64,000 nt of DNA from assembly GCF_965638725.1 (NCBI RefSeq), contig NC_134952.1, positions 61,606,065 through 61,670,064 of the forward strand, written 5' to 3'. Position numbers and translations under genes: made by a program. Below, piece by piece: positions 27,101 through 42,100 of the stretch (within the stretch, counting starts at the first letter, position 1; each line of letters starts with the position of its first letter). The notes under the pieces were generated by a model. That model searched no databases. It saw nothing but the letters and a program-made list of their open reading frames with translations, and was not told where the DNA came from. This DNA is from Aptenodytes patagonicus. Lineage: Eukaryota > Chordata > Aves > Sphenisciformes > Spheniscidae.

Positions 27101-30100
27101 GAGCAAATCCAATGCCCCACCTAAGGAGAAGTAAGAAATTTGGTGTACAGAGAACAGGTCTAGTTTCTTAACCTAAGTCTCTCAAAATGTCACCTAAATC
27201 TTATTAGCCACCCAAGTACTGAGTGCATCGTTCACCCCCACAGATGCTAAGAAGGGGGCAGAGAAGCAAGACTTGCACTTACGTACCTATAATATCGAGT
27301 TAGGTGCCTACCTTCAGATCTCATAGGTGGGCATTTTGGTTAGTATCTATAATTTATTAATGAATATGGATGGAGAGCTATGCTTACAGAAGTCAAATAA
27401 AGATGGGACATTTTAGTAGTACAGAAACACTCTACAATACAGCTACAATAACCTGAAATAAAATATTCACAAGAATTATTCAATCAAATGAGACAATTTT
27501 TCAAGAGTTCTTGGCATGAATGAATCCAGTACTTGCAAAAATGGACACGGGGAACAGAAAATACAAAGGAACAGCAAGATGCTATTGGTCCCAGAGTGGC
27601 AGATGTTTGCAAAAGCAATTCTGTGCAACTGTGTCTTCATTACTGTTTGCAAGATCTGCAGTCAGAACTAAACATACCCAAGTGCACAATCAGAATAAAA
27701 ATTACACTTTCAAGATACTTTTTCACTTCAAACCAACTGAGCTTTTTCATATCAAGTTTACGCAGTTTGGTTGGCTAAGATTAGACTAATTAGAGTAAGA
27801 TTTATCAAAAAGAGGAGCACGATATTAATCAGTCATTTCTTGCATATTGTTCTTTTTTCCTCTTTAACCTCACTAGCTAACACTGTCACTACTGACATGT
27901 ACAATCAGTAAAACTATGGAACTTGGCTTGTCTAGAATGGAGTTCAAAAGCACTTAGTGGTTGAATTCAGAGCTCATTGTAGAAGTCTTGTTGACACTGC
28001 AAACAGAATGAGCTGGCCATATCACCAGTTAAATCCAAAACCATGAACCTTCATATTCCCACAATGGATACAAGCAAAGGGAAAGCTTACAAGCTGTATA
28101 TATATTTTGCAGGACCCGATTATAAGTCTGCAGGCTACCAAGATCTTACTTCAGCTTTTGAAAACCATATTGCAGTTTGCTTTCCTGGGTTCAGAAAAAT
28201 GAATATAATTTCCTATGAAGTATAAGGTACTGAGGAAAAGTACTGGAAGAAGAATGTGGAATTCACCTGGGGAGAAAATGTCCTGTAAGTCACGAAACAA
28301 AAAGCTGTTCTTATAAAAAACATATAATATATGTAATACATTTCCCATCAATTAAGATGCAGGGTTGCTACGTACATTTATGCCGAGGAAAGATCAGGCA
28401 AAGGAGCAAGTGCTTCGTCTTTGGGCTGTTGTGGCAAACTCACAGAGTCTTCCTGTGCATGACTGAACAGTATCTGAGCTGCCTCTGCTAATTATCGGGA
28501 GGATGGTGCAACAGCTCATACAACCAGAACTGGTGATAGTTTTGAAAGATGAAAGCCAGTCTGCAGATTTTGAGCCTACCAACCATTGTCCCAGGAAAAC
28601 AGGGCTGTGCTGGTGCACGTTATCTAGAACTCCAGCTGGGGGAGGCCGTGAGCTAACGAGTGCTGCTGAGGTCAACACTCTTGGGTGATGCCATCCCTGA
28701 GCCTCACAGCCAGTCCAGCTAAAAAAATATCTGGGGTACCACAGGAGTAGACATCATCTCCGGTTAGTGGACTACGCCCTGAACTCTCCCTCCTATCAGC
28801 TCTCTGATGAAGTGGTTCCTGTCCTACACATTTCAGCCACATAAAAGACACTGTACATGGCTTTTCCAGCTGGATGGGATATTTGACCATTTTGGCTCAG
28901 TAAGAACAAAGAAATGGACTTCTCTTCTACAAGCATTTCCATCATTCAGGAAACATAACACTGGTCAAAAGGAGGTCAAAGAGAGTTTTCTGTCTTGCTA
29001 GAAACACTGCTCGCTACCTACTTCTTGACTGGTGGGGTTAGAACAGTAACAGCTACCATGCCAATCAAAATAAAAGCCGTGACGCAGAGAAATAGCACTG
29101 AACTATTGCAACTAACTTGAGATAGCAGCTAAGAAGTTACCAGGAGTAGTTTTCAGTGCTAAACCCTCTTGCTGACAAAGCTTATTATTTAACATCATAC
29201 GTAATGCAGCATACCCTGATTGTTGTTTTCATACAGCTGGTTACAAGCAGGGAGATACAGCAAGGGTAAGAGTTTGAAAATCTAGAGCTTAAAAGAGAAA
29301 ATTCTCTGTCACATGATTAAGCATTTGTATTTCTTCTTTTTCTTTTAATTACACCTAGTATCTCATTTTTGTGTTGGTTACCTAGAACTCTGGGAAATCT
29401 ATTTACTAGTCCAAATTTGGATCCAGTTGTCTAATGTTAGGCTCCCATTTTTTGAAAACTTTAGCCCATTTCTAATAGTGAATAGCCAGAATACACTGAC
29501 CCAAACTGGAATTTCAACAAACTTTAGCAGTCCCCCTCTTACAAAACAAAATACCACAAGTTCTAATAAACAACCAGGATATTCCAAAACATTCTGCCAC
29601 TAAACCCTGCAGCAGATACTTGTTCAGTCTTGACTCAAAACTAAGAACACCTAGGAAGTTAATCCAAATTATTAATTTCCTTCAGCATCTCGTAATAAGC
29701 TAAGCAGAATAAGCTTGTTCAGTACAAAGCAAGAGATGACCTGCTAGTTCTGACAGAAAGGTTGTTAGAGTTTACCTGGAGTGTAATTTAATTTATGTTT
29801 TATACCTAAGTTTTTCATCATTCAGTGGTCTTTCATAACTTTGTTTACAACAAATAGTGCTTTCTGTTCAGCATTACTGTTCAGCAAAATTATTAACACC
29901 ACCTTGCACTCATGCCTAATTATTTAAAGAATTCCTGCAAAGTGCAAGTGTCTGGTTGAAAGAGCAATACTGTAATCACTTTAATATGAATCATTCTAAA
30001 GCAAACGCCACACAAAGTTCTGTAAAAGTAGGAGTTTAAAGTTGAAAAACCCCCAAAAAGAATTCACAGATCAGCAGGAGAGGCAGAAAAAGAAACTCAT

Positions 30101-33100
30101 GGCCTTGTTTGAACTCCTTAGCCAACTCCTTAAATTTAAACTCAAAGACATGACAAACTTACTATCCAGAAGATTACATGAAAGCAAAGACAACCAGAAC
30201 ATACTCCCTTTTTTGTTTCCAAAGAAAACAGTAAATGCTTTTTTATCCTTACTTGATCAACATTGCTTGATTTGGCAGCAGTTCCAGATGAATTTTCCCT
30301 CCTTCCTGTGTTCTTAAATAAGCAAATTCCTCCAACATATCAATATCTGAAGAAAACGTTAAAGATTTGAGTAGGAAAAAAATGATAGAGAACATTCCTT
30401 CTTGTCCCTTACATCTGAAGCCACATGCTGAAAGGACAGTCAAAATGAACAGCTATTGAAGTATGTCATTCTTAAAAGTGATAAAGACCACAGCATGTAT
30501 TCCTAATCCTCCACAAATTAATGAGAAATGGCTTTTTAAAGTGCAAAATACACACATCAGTCAATTTCTTTTCTTTCTTCATTTCTTCATATGTACAGTC
30601 AACAGAGCTAAAGAAAGCTCATCTCTCCAAACAAATTCCCTGGTTGTTTTTACTTCCTTTTCCTGCATTGCAGGTTATCAAAGCAGTGCGTACTGAGGCT
30701 GGGACTGAAGGAAATGCCACCACGGTGGCACATACCGCTCTTTTTAGTTTTCTATTTTGGTCCCTTATTTAGCTTTTCTTCTTTTTTTTTCCCCTTCCTT
30801 TAACACCAGAGCTTTTTTAGTTGTCTCAGATAGGAGTTAGACCCCTTGCTTCCTGGAGACCATGGCTGGATGTCTATTTAGGTTAAACACTAAACTGTCC
30901 ACGTGTGTGTATGCTGATCAAAGCGTATGTCAGATATCTGAATACAGAAATCAGACGTGCTTTGCGTGAACTTTGACATAGCTCATTATCTTACTCAACC
31001 CCAAAATTTTACCCACGCAAAGCATTTCATAAACAATAGCCAAAATCATTCAACTCTTTGAAGCATAGAAGTAAAGGTACTGCTTTATCGTTTTTGTTAA
31101 CAACCTTGTAGTATAATGCCCTATATATCTTACTGAAAAGACTGCCACCACTTGCACTAGCAGCCTAAGCTGCTGCTGTTTTTCTGAATGGGAGTGCAAT
31201 TGCAATGTACTTAAGGGTACTCTCAAGTGCCAGAACAGGTGACAGGAGGCATATTTATAGCCCATTGTGCACTGCCACCTATTACAAGAGGCTTGCATGG
31301 TATGGAAATAAATACAGAGTATGATTCACAGAGAGAGCTGCTGCTGAAACTAACAGCTTTTTCAACACCCCAGCACACAGTTTTGGATGTGAAAGACATT
31401 CTTGGTTAGAGAAAGGATACTTGTGACATAGTTGAAAAAATTCTCATACTGGAAGTTTCCTTGTTGGCAGATTTTGTTGATGGCTTTCAGGAACAAGTTC
31501 TCACCCCTTGGCCACTCATGCTGAAGCAGAACAACTACGTGGCCCAGCGCCATATCATCTCTGCTGTCTGTGAAAGCTCTGAGCTTCAGGGATAAAATTG
31601 ATATTGAGACAATCAGGAAACACATGTTGCTTTTATAAATATATGGGATTCATCTCACCTACATCTGTGCAAATACAAAAGAAGTTCTTTAGGAGCGTAT
31701 TTCATTCTGCCCTAATATATACATTTAAAATAGGTTGGAAATTTCCAGCCAAAATACCAAATTCTCTCCACTGACCTATAAGGGAAGTCTGAATACAGAC
31801 AAAAATATTTTGAGATTAATTCTATCTCCTCTGCCCAAGACTAAAGCGAACAGAAGAGAAAAAAGAGAGAACAAACCCTCCGCCATCAACACTCCCTCCC
31901 CGCCCCCCAAAAGACCCTCCACAAACCCATTTAGGTGAGAAGCACTTGAGGCACAGCCCTCCACACCTAGTCACACCACTGGGATAAGGCCATGCAGTTT
32001 CAGGACCCCAGATACATAAACTAGGCCTTAGAGACACGAGAGAATTTGAAGCCTTGACTACAGCTTACCTTGAAACAAGCTAACAATAGGTGAAGGCAGT
32101 AAGGCATGATAGCTCTACTGGTACACGGCCAAAGTTTCAGATCAGACCCTGCAACAGAACAGTTTATCATACGCTTCTTCAGGGGTCTCATGATTATGTA
32201 TGTTTGAAAGGAGATTAGAATGGAGTAAAACAAATCTACAATTGCCAAATCTCAGGTAGGGAGGAACACTTTGAAGGTAAATTACGAATGATTCAAAACA
32301 TGAACTTACGCATTTTAAAATTTTTTCTTCATTTCCCTTTTCCTGTGGTAGGACTTTGTCACCAATATACTTTAATAGGTACCAGCAGGAAAAACACTCA
32401 CAAAAACAAGAGGGGATAAAGAACTTCCTCCCTTTTTGTAATACAAAAAGAGAAGAATTATATACTCAACCAAAACGCATGAACTAAAATTGAGCTGACA
32501 CCGAGTTTAGGGTAGTAGCTACTCCATACCTTTCCTGAACTTAGACTTTACTTTAGGTTGCTCCTCTTGTACTTTACCTCCTTCTTGTATTGGAAGTAAA
32601 ATGCAGCACATGAGGTCAAGCACTTTTTCACATGTTTGCTATAAAAAGAAGAAGAGAGACATGATAATGCTAACTCTAAACTAAAGTTCTTAAAATTCAG
32701 ATATGTTAACAACGATTAAAAATTTCAGACACTGCAAAAGAAAAAAACAATCAAAAAATTCTCTGCTAGAACTTGAGTGGACTTAATGCATAACTTACTT
32801 CGGCTGAGCAAAAAGACGTAGCTGTCATTAATCAATCTCTGAGAGCCTACATAAGTCATGTTAATTGTGAAAAAATATGTATTAGCATTCTTCATTTCAA
32901 GAGTGTAAGATCAATACAACTGCAATCAAAAACTATTCTATTTTGAAGGATTAAGTTTTCAAACGAATTCTTAGAATAGTTTTTAAAAGCTTGTTCTGTC
33001 CATAGTAAAATAGAAAGGAAAATGGCAATCTGACAGCATGACAGAAATGCAATGAACTTTTAATGCTATTTCCTAGAGACAGTAAGAGGTCTGTGGGGAT

Positions 33101-36100
33101 CTATTATCACATTTCCAATGAAAAAGTAGTAAACTGGAAGGGACAAAAAGACTTGTCCAGTAGTACTAGGATGACGTTACATCCTAAGAGACCCAGCCTT
33201 TATTACTAGTGCTGACACTGACTGACCTCAGACCACCATGCACTCCTGTAATGTTAAAAACAGAAAATATGTATTGCAAAGGTAAAGCAAGTTCAAAGGT
33301 CAGGACAGACAATATTGTTCTGGAATCTCTTATACTGTCAGTTGATAAATAATTCTAAGATGATCACAGAAGTTTCTTTTCTATAAGCCTTTTCCTTCCC
33401 CTGCCACATGAAGCCTATATCTAAGAATTTTCCCTCAATATTTAGAACTGTTTCAGTAAAGTTAAGGAATTCAAATTTAAGGTTACATTTACAGACAACT
33501 CAAACACTTGTAGCTATGGAAAATCATAACTACACCCCCAAATCATAACTACCAAACAGACTATATAAGAGAGATGCTAATGGACAGTCAGTTAATGTGC
33601 CAGGAAGTGCAATTCTTCTTCTGTGAAGCATGGATTTTTTAGTAGACCCTGGCTTATGTTCAGTACCCTGTTGAAAGCAGGCTAACAGGAAAATTCAAAG
33701 GAAGAAGACAAACGGGAACTACAGGGCCAGATGATGAAGGACCAGTGTGTGGAATGCTGTACATACCCGATATTCTCCAAGGGCAAAGTGGCATGTTGCT
33801 AACTGGATTAGTGCTCTCTGATTTTCTAGTGATCCTTGTCCTGTAATTTGCTGTGGAGAATGAGAGCCCTGAAGAGCTGCCAAGTGATGTAGGCTGCTAA
33901 TTGCTTTTTTGTACTGCCCCTTTAAAAAGAAGATATAAAAAGGCAGTGTTAGGGTCTTCTGTATACAATGGGTAGAAAGACAGAAATAAAAATTCCCTTA
34001 CAGAAAGCTTTCAAAACAGACCGTGTCCAAAATTTTAATTTAGCAGAACACTCTCCAGTGACGTCCTATGTACAGGAGTGTGGATCAATCACTTGCAAGG
34101 CAGTGAGAAGACAAACAGAATTCTGCTTTAAGAAGTCTGTTTACAAAATCGCATTTATAACTGAAACAAATAATCATGCTCTTCAGAGTTAATGATTACT
34201 TTATTTAGACTAATAAAGTTTGAAATAGCTTTTGTTGAGGTACAAGTACAGGCAAAAATAAAAGACCCCCAAAGGAAAAATATAAAACAACAAGCTTTGT
34301 TCTATAGATGGTATTTGGAATGAGTACAGTCAGCCTAATTTCTAAGGAGAATGATAAATTTTAACTGAGATGTTAAAATCGTCTGTTGTTTGAAAATTCT
34401 TCTCTCTGATTGTGTTCCAATAGAATGCACTGACAGACGAATAAAATGCGCTTTTCTTCCATAACACTATATATATCTACTGGGCAAAATGCCAAGGCAG
34501 ATGTCTTTCCCATATGCCAAAACTAGCTGGACTCAACAAACAGCTATTGGGACAGGAATATCCTAAATAGGGTACCTAGCTTGTGGCAAGAATGGTATGA
34601 TTCCATCCCCAAAAGGGTCATGCTTTAAAGGATAAAATCAGTGGACACTTAAAGCAGTCAAACTGGCTAATCAGAACAGCTATTCACTAGAAGAGCAACG
34701 TAATGGTGTCATTTTTACTAGTTTTTACTTTATTTTTTTACCTGGTAGATGATCATGTCTGTAAGAAAGATTCTTAACCAAAGCCAGGTGTCTGTCTTCC
34801 ATGACAAACAAATTCTGGTGAACTCTGTGTAAGTGGTCAGAGAAGAAAAAGTAAAAGAGAAAATGAAGCATTTCATAGCTTTCGGTTAAAAATTATCTAG
34901 GAAAAAAAATAGCTGAATTTAAAAAATGAAAAAACAAAACAGTAAGAGTGTGAAATCTTTCAAATATAGAAACTCTCTTCCTATACAATCACATTTTGAT
35001 TATACTTCTCTTCACAGTGTTCAACAAATCTAAAAGCAGCTAGGTGGTACTATTTGCCTGCTTTTTAGAAGAGAAATTTGTTTTCAAGCTTATCACACCA
35101 GATATTATCAGAGAGGGATAAAGAGACAGTAAAGACACATCTTCTTAAGCATGAACTAAAGCAGCCATTAGCAGCACATCCTCACCGACTATTATCAACA
35201 CTACTAGTAACCAACTGCTCCTTCAGTAAAAGCTGCTTCCAAGAGAAGTGGGGGTGAATAAGCAAAGATGCATGAAGAATGAAACGAAATCCAGGAACGA
35301 AATATTCAGAAATGCAACAACTGATAAAGTTTCTTATTGCAACTTCGATCAAAAATACTCAGGACCCACAGTAAGTTCAATTTTAAGGATTCACAATGAC
35401 AGGAATGCTATTTTAACAATAGTAAAATGACTTCTATGCACAGCAATGAAGCTTAAATGCAACTCTGCCTGCTGTTAGCCTTACCTTTGTCGAGTGATTC
35501 CAGAGAATAGAGCAGCTCCCAGCTCTCTCTTGCCAGTTTAAAGCTCTCTAATACTTCAATAGAGTTTGCAAGATCTGCCTTGTTTACTGTAATATGGCGA
35601 CTTCGTGCCTTCCCAGAAGGATCCTCATCATCTGAGCTCTGCTTAAGAGTCAGTATAAAACAAAAAGATTCACTTCTTGATTTATACTTATTTCAAAGGA
35701 CTCTAAAGTCACAGAAGTTCCACTGAACACCAGAAAACAATTCTGTACTAGAGACGGCAAGTCCTGGTTTAAGTGTCTTTAAGTAACTTCACTTAGCTTG
35801 TTTTACTATTAGAACAATCTGTTTTGCTACCAAGAAACTCTGTGGTATAGTGTGATAAACAGTATTCACAGTTCCAATCATGAGAAGTCAATTAATTTGG
35901 AGGTTTAGCTGTAGAACATCTGACTGCTATAGCTACCATTTTTAACAGCTTCTGCAGTCTCTGCTGAACTCCTTCAAGTTAAAGTATTGACATCAGCACA
36001 GATATGTCTACAGCAATTGCTACAAAAATTGTTTTATTCTTGCTGACTTTAGCCAAAAAAAATCCGTTTGCAAATTGTGGTCATAAACAGCTATTCCAGG

Positions 36101-39100
36101 GTAGCTTTAAAAATATGTCTATTACATCTGTGTCAAAACCACTATTGTCTAAATTCCAGTACCAATGCCATTCTTGTTATGAACGAAAAACTCTAGAAAA
36201 GTTACCATTGTTTTTTCTCTTCCTTCAGCAAGTTTCCTCTTTTTGTGTATGTGTTTGTTACGATCAATATCTGTATCGCCATAGATGTTGGTCACATCCT
36301 CGAGAAGAACCAGTGGGGCTTGGTTTGGAGCATTTGGACCTGGATTTAAAGATAAATTAATTCAAGATTGCTTTAAGCTGATCTGAAAGGTCTCATGCCT
36401 ACATCAAGCTGGTTTTGTTTCCTTTACAAGTAATGATTATAATGCTAGAGAAAACAATCTGAAATTAATTCATTTAAGTTGCATAAGCTTAAACTATGCT
36501 GGTAAAGCATGGTTTTCTCAAAGCAGCCTTACGGTAAAGGTCAGAATGCATTTACCAGACATCACAAGAGTTTGCTTGAGAGCTTCAGAATATCTTTGAA
36601 TCCTTTTCTTACAGAGCAGTCACAAGATATACTCAGGCAGCAGGTGTTCTCTCATCAAGCATTATTTGCTTTTATATAAGTACAACTATTCCACAGGTGA
36701 ACAGAACAAATGGCTCTGAAGTTAACAGCCACAAACATGGCGAAGCACAGCAATATTCTCAAAACATTCTTATGAGAAACCAAAGCAATATGCTGACAGG
36801 CACTGATGCCTCAAAGAAGTGAGTGTATTTTATCACAAGATTTCCCTAGTAGGATCACCAGGTGTCAGCTTTGCCCCCACTGATTTCAGTGTACAGAATT
36901 AAACCTTTAATTGACTGCCAGACTCCATCATCACTCCCCAGAGCCTCTAGAGAAGCCTCATTTTGAAACACGGAAGACATAATTTCTACTTGTACTGGTG
37001 TCACAGGACATCCGGTGGGATCTGGTACCTGTTATTTCAGACCTCAGTGATTAAGTTTCGTTAGATATAAAATAGGAACAACACTTCTTAATCTCAGTCA
37101 ACATTGGTACATGGCCACTACTGAGAAAGCTTTCCTTCTGAAAACTTTTTCTCCTTTTGCACAATCAAGTTGTATATAGATGTGCAAAGCTCAGACAAAG
37201 AGAAATATGAAGGAAAGGGGAAATCCATTAATCTGTTCTCCCTTTTTGAAATCTCCACCAGGTAAGACAGTAGCGCGGACAAGTATTTTCAGTATGTGCA
37301 TTTCTTCTGTTTCTATTTGCAGAAAGATATGAGGCTAAGGCCCCATTCATAATGGCAAAGAACTAATTTAAGAGCTTAGTATAAGGTCAATCCATTTCAT
37401 CTCTTGACATAAAAGAACCCATATTAAGCTTTTCCCATCTACCCAAAAGTGATGGGTAAGGAGTCCACTACAATGGAAGTTAATGTTACAAGAAACAACC
37501 AACCTGGCATGCTTAACAAATAATGTTATATCCTTTGACTACGCTCAAACTAAATACCACCATTGAGATGTCCCCTACACAAAGGCTACAACACATTGAA
37601 ATCACCTCTCCTGTACTATCTTGTATTCCACTGTGTTAGAATCTAACCTGTGCGAACTGAAAATAGAGCCAAGTCATAATGTAGAAAATAGCATCCATGA
37701 GAAACAGATATGAAAGTACCACAACTGGGATGCTGGGAGAGCTTTATCACTAGAATCTCAAGAGCTGCCTACTTCTAACGCCTGAGAAGAAAGGAGTGGG
37801 TTTTTGTTTTACTCATACTGATTTGAATGAATACCAGTTAAGTGCTTTGCTTTCCAAAGAAATGTTCTCTTCTCAGTAGTAGGCAAGTGCACTGTAGCCT
37901 TTATTCCAAAACCTCCAGTTCTAAAGCAAAACAAAACCTAACCTCACCCTTAACTTGTGCTGCAAACCTTCTCTTACATTACTGAAACTTACACAGCCAT
38001 ACAAAGAGCAATGTAGTGGTCTTCTGTCTAACCAAGCTGTACAATCTAAGCTTACAGAGTTTTTAACTGATTTCTAGCACAGTGTTATAAATAAACCCCT
38101 AAAAGCATCAGCCCAAATAGCAACTCCTGCCAAGCCTGCAGGCAGCCTGAAAGTTATGAGAGGTGTGAATTGCCTCATTCATTTCTCAAGTCTCCAGCAA
38201 GGCAGATATGAATTATGTAAGAGAAATGCATCGAAAAGTTTTCTCTCGAGGTTTCTTGCAAGTCCATGTACATGAGAAGAAAGTCACAGATCAAAGCTCA
38301 GAGCTACTGGATTAAGGAGGAGGCGCCTTTTTCCCCACCACTACGCTTCCAAAATACGTAGGATTCTACATTTCTACAGCAAGCCCTCCAAAGACGAGGA
38401 AAAACCCTAGTTATAGAAAGGATATGAAAGGCACTGAATACCACTGGACTTTAATGCTAAAGCAGAAATGAGTAAAAGATGTCTTGGGAATATTTTCCTG
38501 ATGTCAGGAAATAACAGAGGGTACCAGAAATGCTGCACCAAAGGGACTGCGCTCTGCTATCAGTATACATTCTTTTTTTGGCAGTTCAGTCTGAAAACAT
38601 GAGCTTTAACATACTCAATTGTACAACTTAGAAAGGAACATTTTCATCAGTGCTTTACTTCCTTTCTTCCTCAACTCAGAATCAAGCAGCTAAAACTGTA
38701 AGTATCTCACTGCCCCACCATAACTCTTCCTTCCTCTGGATAGAACAAAAACCGCAACTCAGTTAGTTCCTGTATTTGTTAAACTGACTACATGTTCTTT
38801 GCATACAAGTTGCCATGTCATTTGTCTTCTGAGCTTAGCTATCTACTGACATTGTTCAACTGATTACCCAACCTTCTGTAAAGTTGTTTAAAACCCATCA
38901 TTTGTATTGAGTGTTTCATTACTCAAATGATCATTTGCTCCACGCAGGAAATTGTCATGCAACTTATGAACACAACACACAGAATTAAAATTGTAATTTT
39001 ATCATGAATCAGTAATTGTAGTGTTAATAAGTACTAATTACCTATGGTGACAATTGTTATTGTTGCAAGGAATTCCCTAGCAGTGAGTGAAGAAGCAGGA

Positions 39101-42100
39101 AATGCACACTATTAAGAGTTGAAAATTCCTCTTTATGATGCTGTTTATTTCAGTAAGTTCTAAACAAATTGGAAGTTAAAGAACTTCCCTCAGCTTCTGG
39201 GCCATCCCTGAAAAGCCCAGTCAATCCCTGAAGAAGCAATCCAAGGTGTTCCACGCAATCTGATATGCCCCAAATGCAGATTTGAGTGGGTAGGAAAAAG
39301 CACAGGTAACATTCATACCTTAAATGTTCAATTTACAAATTAATTACAGATTAGGATTAATGTGCAAAGCACACCTTGAAGATTATGCTTAAACTATACA
39401 AAGAAAGCCAAGTTGGAAGCTTGTGAATTTCAGGAAATCTTTTCCTATTCAGTTTTTATTTGATTAATTATAAATTTGTTGTGTGTTCCTAATGCAAAAA
39501 TATCTTCACTTATTTTGTGGAAGCTTTTTGTACAGTCTTTTGACTGAAGGAAGCCAGGAAAATGTCAGCTTCAAAGAAACAGAATCAGAGGAGAAAATGA
39601 AACAAACATGATGCTGATGGAAGAGTAGGGACAACCCTAGGGATGTTTCTCGTAACATCTGGTTTGTTACTTTTCTCTTTGCTAGACAACTAACTGCTGC
39701 TGGCCAAGGTTGAAACCACAATGCTAAGTTAGATTGATCTTTGGTGTGATCCACTACAGCAGTTGTCATGAACTACTTCTGCCGGTAAGACTAATGGCTT
39801 GGGAGAATTTTAAAAAAGACCCACATCACTTTGTAAGATGACAGTTTCAAAAGACTAATGAGAAAAGATCTTTCAGACATTAGCAATGAAATCACAAAGA
39901 ACTCTTTACAAAAGTTGAAACGTTAGAAACTAACCTTGAAAGAGTGATGGCTGGATGTTGCTGACATACTGGAATGCATTTTTAAAGAAGACCAACATCG
40001 TGGAATACACTACTTGATTCTTATATTTAGCATGTGCATCACTATCAAAGTTACTGATGTATCTGCAGAGGTCTTTCATTCGATGCAAAATATCACCAAA
40101 ACTTCTGAGGAAGAGAGACAAAAAGAATTCAGGATGTTACACAGACTCCAAAACTAAAGGAAAGAATGCTTAGTGAGTATGAAAAACTTAAATGTTTTGG
40201 CTGAGGAAATCCTCCAGCTGCAAGTCAGTGGAGCCTGGGAATGCGCACCAGTGAAACTTCACTAAATATTTACCATGTTTCTCTTTGCTAAGGCACCTAG
40301 GGAAGGATACCCCACAGTACTATAGTTCTTATGCATGACTTTCATCAACAAAGATTTAGCTTCGAGACTAATCTGAAAGTGCTCCCTGGATCCATGTTTT
40401 GCTTTACATTGTACAGTCTTGAAAGAAAAGCTGCACTGAATTTACACAAAATGCCCTCATGTTAAAATCTGTCTTCAACCCATCTCCTTAAGAATTAAAA
40501 AGCCAAATTCTCCTTGAGAAGAAATACCGGGGAAAGTACACATTTCTCACCTTCTTCCCTTATCCATTTGCCATTCACACCTCATTCCCACCACAGACAA
40601 TATTTTAAATAGCCTCTCCCAAGGATCTGTAATCTGGGATGATTTCTCTGTGAGACCATCAATTACATATTTCTGAGAGCTACGCTTGCTTGGAGACATA
40701 ATATCAGAGGAATCTTGTGAACCTAGGAAAACCAGCACATTTTTCTCTTCATAAAGAAATCAAACCAACTGATTTATTTTCAAGAAGACGACGTAAAAAT
40801 GTACATTGGAGCTTTCAGCATAACCATTCATTACTGAGAAGGCTAACAGGGAGCAGTAGGCATTTCTGCCTCCTCGTACAGGAGAGCTGACAGGCTGGAT
40901 AAGGAGATCTTGGACGTTTTGTCTTACCTCTCAGTACATATGTAGAAGCATCATGAGCATCATGACTAAGTAGCTGAAGCATCATGAAGTATTTTGGTAT
41001 CAAAGAACTAAGAAACATCAAATACTACTATTAATCCTTGTCTATGGGATTACATTACATAAAAGTAACACATTCTTCATTTATGGACGTCACTTCAGTA
41101 ATACTAAAATACATTCTAAGAAAGGTTAATTTTGTAAAAATATTCTTACCTTGATATTGGCTTTCTGTCTGTGTCGATCTAGTTACATAGTTAATATAAA
41201 ATTCCGCTGCTTTATTCAGATACTTATATAACAAGCTGGCAGGAAGTCGAACATCAGGGTTGTTAATTATTAGAGGAAGAACGTCACAAACTAAAACAGA
41301 AAACAAACCAAAAAATCCTTTAGGTTTGTGGGGTTTTTTATTCTCTTTGTCCTAAGTAAGGTTTCTCAATCAGCAATGTAAGCCTCCATCTCTGGCTGAC
41401 CATACACCACAAAGGATTACAAAGAACCTCACATGAATGACTGTAATACCAATTTGTACCATATGGTCAGCCTGGCCTAATGTGGCCTGACCCTCTTCTG
41501 ACTAAAGCGGTTTTCTAATCTTAGTATCTTGAAAGTAGTTTATTGAACTCAGAATCTTGCCATACTAAAAAGTTGTGTAATAGAACAAGAACGTTAATAT
41601 TTTCTTACCAAATAATTTTCTAAAACAATTCACTGGGGATTCTTGGTCTTCAATACTTTCAGCATCTAATAAAGTTTCTCCAAGGCCTACCTGTGTAAGC
41701 AGAGGTGAAAATCAAACACCGGACCAGTGGTTTTAGAAACTTTTTGAACTGCGATTCAATGGACTTGAACAGTAATTCAGTGGATGCGTGAGTAGCAATT
41801 CACTATATGGCAATTGCATGTGCTAGTCTCTAAACGGATAGTTAAACTATCCCTACTTAACAACAGGTGAAAAGCAATGCCGTAAGATCGCAAAACAAGA
41901 CCAAGAGAAAAACTGTGCATGCGACTGTATCAGTAAAGATGTGCACAGACAGGTGAAAGCGATGGAGGTACCAGGCCTTAAAGTTGCAGCTTGTCACCTG
42001 AGCTGTAGTAACTGCCTGTGCGTTCTGCCTGATGCTAGTACAAGCTAGAACACGTTAGTGTAAGTCAGTCTCAGAACTAGCAGGTTTTATAGTCTTCAAA